From positions 1 to 6,298 of the forward strand of contig NZ_JBGSXS010000159.1 of the NCBI RefSeq assembly GCF_041751335.1: a stretch of 6,298 nucleotides of DNA, read 5' to 3'. The notes below the pieces were generated by a model. That model was not told where the DNA came from. It saw only the letters and a program-made list of their open reading frames with translations, and made no database searches. Positions 6,098 through 6,298 of this stretch are shown here, piece after piece. How positions within the stretch are numbered: position 1 is the stretch's first letter; each line of letters starts with the position of its first letter. This stretch comes from Aquiflexum sp041751335 (lineage in GTDB: Bacteria > Bacteroidota > Bacteroidia > Cytophagales > Cyclobacteriaceae). A program made the translations under genes and the position numbers.

Positions 6098-6298
6098 ACA
6101 AGGACTTACAACAAAGGCACAAAGAATTGATTGAAAAACAAGCAGTTCTTCAACAAGCCAAGGAAACACTGAAAACAGAATTTGTGGGAATAGATCAGGT
6201 CATTGAGGAAGTCGTCGATGCGATAAGCTCTTGGTATCTTTTTCCCGAAATCCAGGAAAAGCCGGTGATCATTAATTTGTGGGGATTGACAGGAGTGG
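6094..6298 (+). CDS. AAA-type P-loop ATPase, N-terminal part (cut by window end)
   Basis: Sixty-eight codons are visible. Residues 1-30 form a charged, glutamine- and lysine-rich helix (MNKDLQQRHKELIEKQ...), probably coiled coil. EFVGIDQVIEEVVDAI (29-44) then resembles the start of an AAA+ module ('F.G.D..I'). The segment PVIINLWGLTGV (about 57-68) is a hydrophobic strand running into a Walker A motif, which is cut before the expected GK[ST]. The protein would be a cytoplasmic ATPase. The rest of the sequence is needed to say whether it is protease-linked, Clp-like or a defence-type ATPase. The start ATG has no Shine-Dalgarno site, which is normal for Bacteroidota. The gene faces away from the WYL regulator across a spacer of about 370 bp. 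Confidence 0.75.
   Translation, partial: MNKDLQQRHKELIEKQAVLQQAKETLKTEFVGIDQVIEEVVDAISSWYLFPEIQEKPVIINLWGLTGV

Noticed and set aside
1..6298. Insertion sequence or prophage boundary around the AT-rich gene
   Set aside because: No transposase, integrase, terminal inverted repeats or target-site duplication could be found at 3792-4620, so acquisition is suggested only by composition.

Overview
The window looks like a chromosomal segment from a member of the Bacteroidota, most likely a Cytophagales / Cyclobacteriaceae-type organism. This is inferred from moderate GC content, absence of strong Shine-Dalgarno sites, a TAnnTTTG-type -7 promoter box, a GAAGACC heptamer tract, a spacer element of a kind I associate with these genomes, and the style of the proteins. 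No rRNA or marker gene is present, so the taxonomic guess is soft.

Left part (1-3801, + strand): three overlapping genes end in a Rho-independent-type terminator. They are a small winged-helix protein (4-498), a short ORF that looks like the C-terminal remnant of a nucleotidyltransferase normally paired with it (492-746), and an intact type I restriction endonuclease subunit HsdR (736-3702). HsdR carries its PD-(D/E)xK nuclease residues and all main helicase motifs. The hsdM and hsdS partners are not in the window and presumably lie upstream of base 1.

Middle part (3792-5721, - strand): a strikingly AT-rich 246-codon gene (3792-4532) encodes a protein with features reminiscent of the uracil-DNA-glycosylase fold. 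It lies downstream of a WYL-domain transcriptional regulator (4618-5517) on the same strand, 85 bp away. The two could be co-transcribed, or the AT-rich gene could be a transferred single-gene cargo placed between the restriction operon and the regulator. An open frame extends the regulator upstream to 5721, but it runs through a 7-bp tandem repeat and is probably leader rather than protein.

Right part (5722-6298): a roughly 370-bp spacer holds a two-hairpin element (5851-5941) that changes abruptly from A/T tracts to very high GC. A promoter-like site follows, and then the first 68 codons of a P-loop ATPase cut by the window edge inside its Walker A motif.

As a whole this is a small defence-flavoured neighbourhood: a type I restriction operon carrying an AbiE-like pair with a beheaded nucleotidyltransferase, a possible DNA-glycosylase-like gene of foreign composition, and a WYL regulator of a class that often controls phage defence. 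Only the HsdR and WYL assignments are firm. The joint function is inference.
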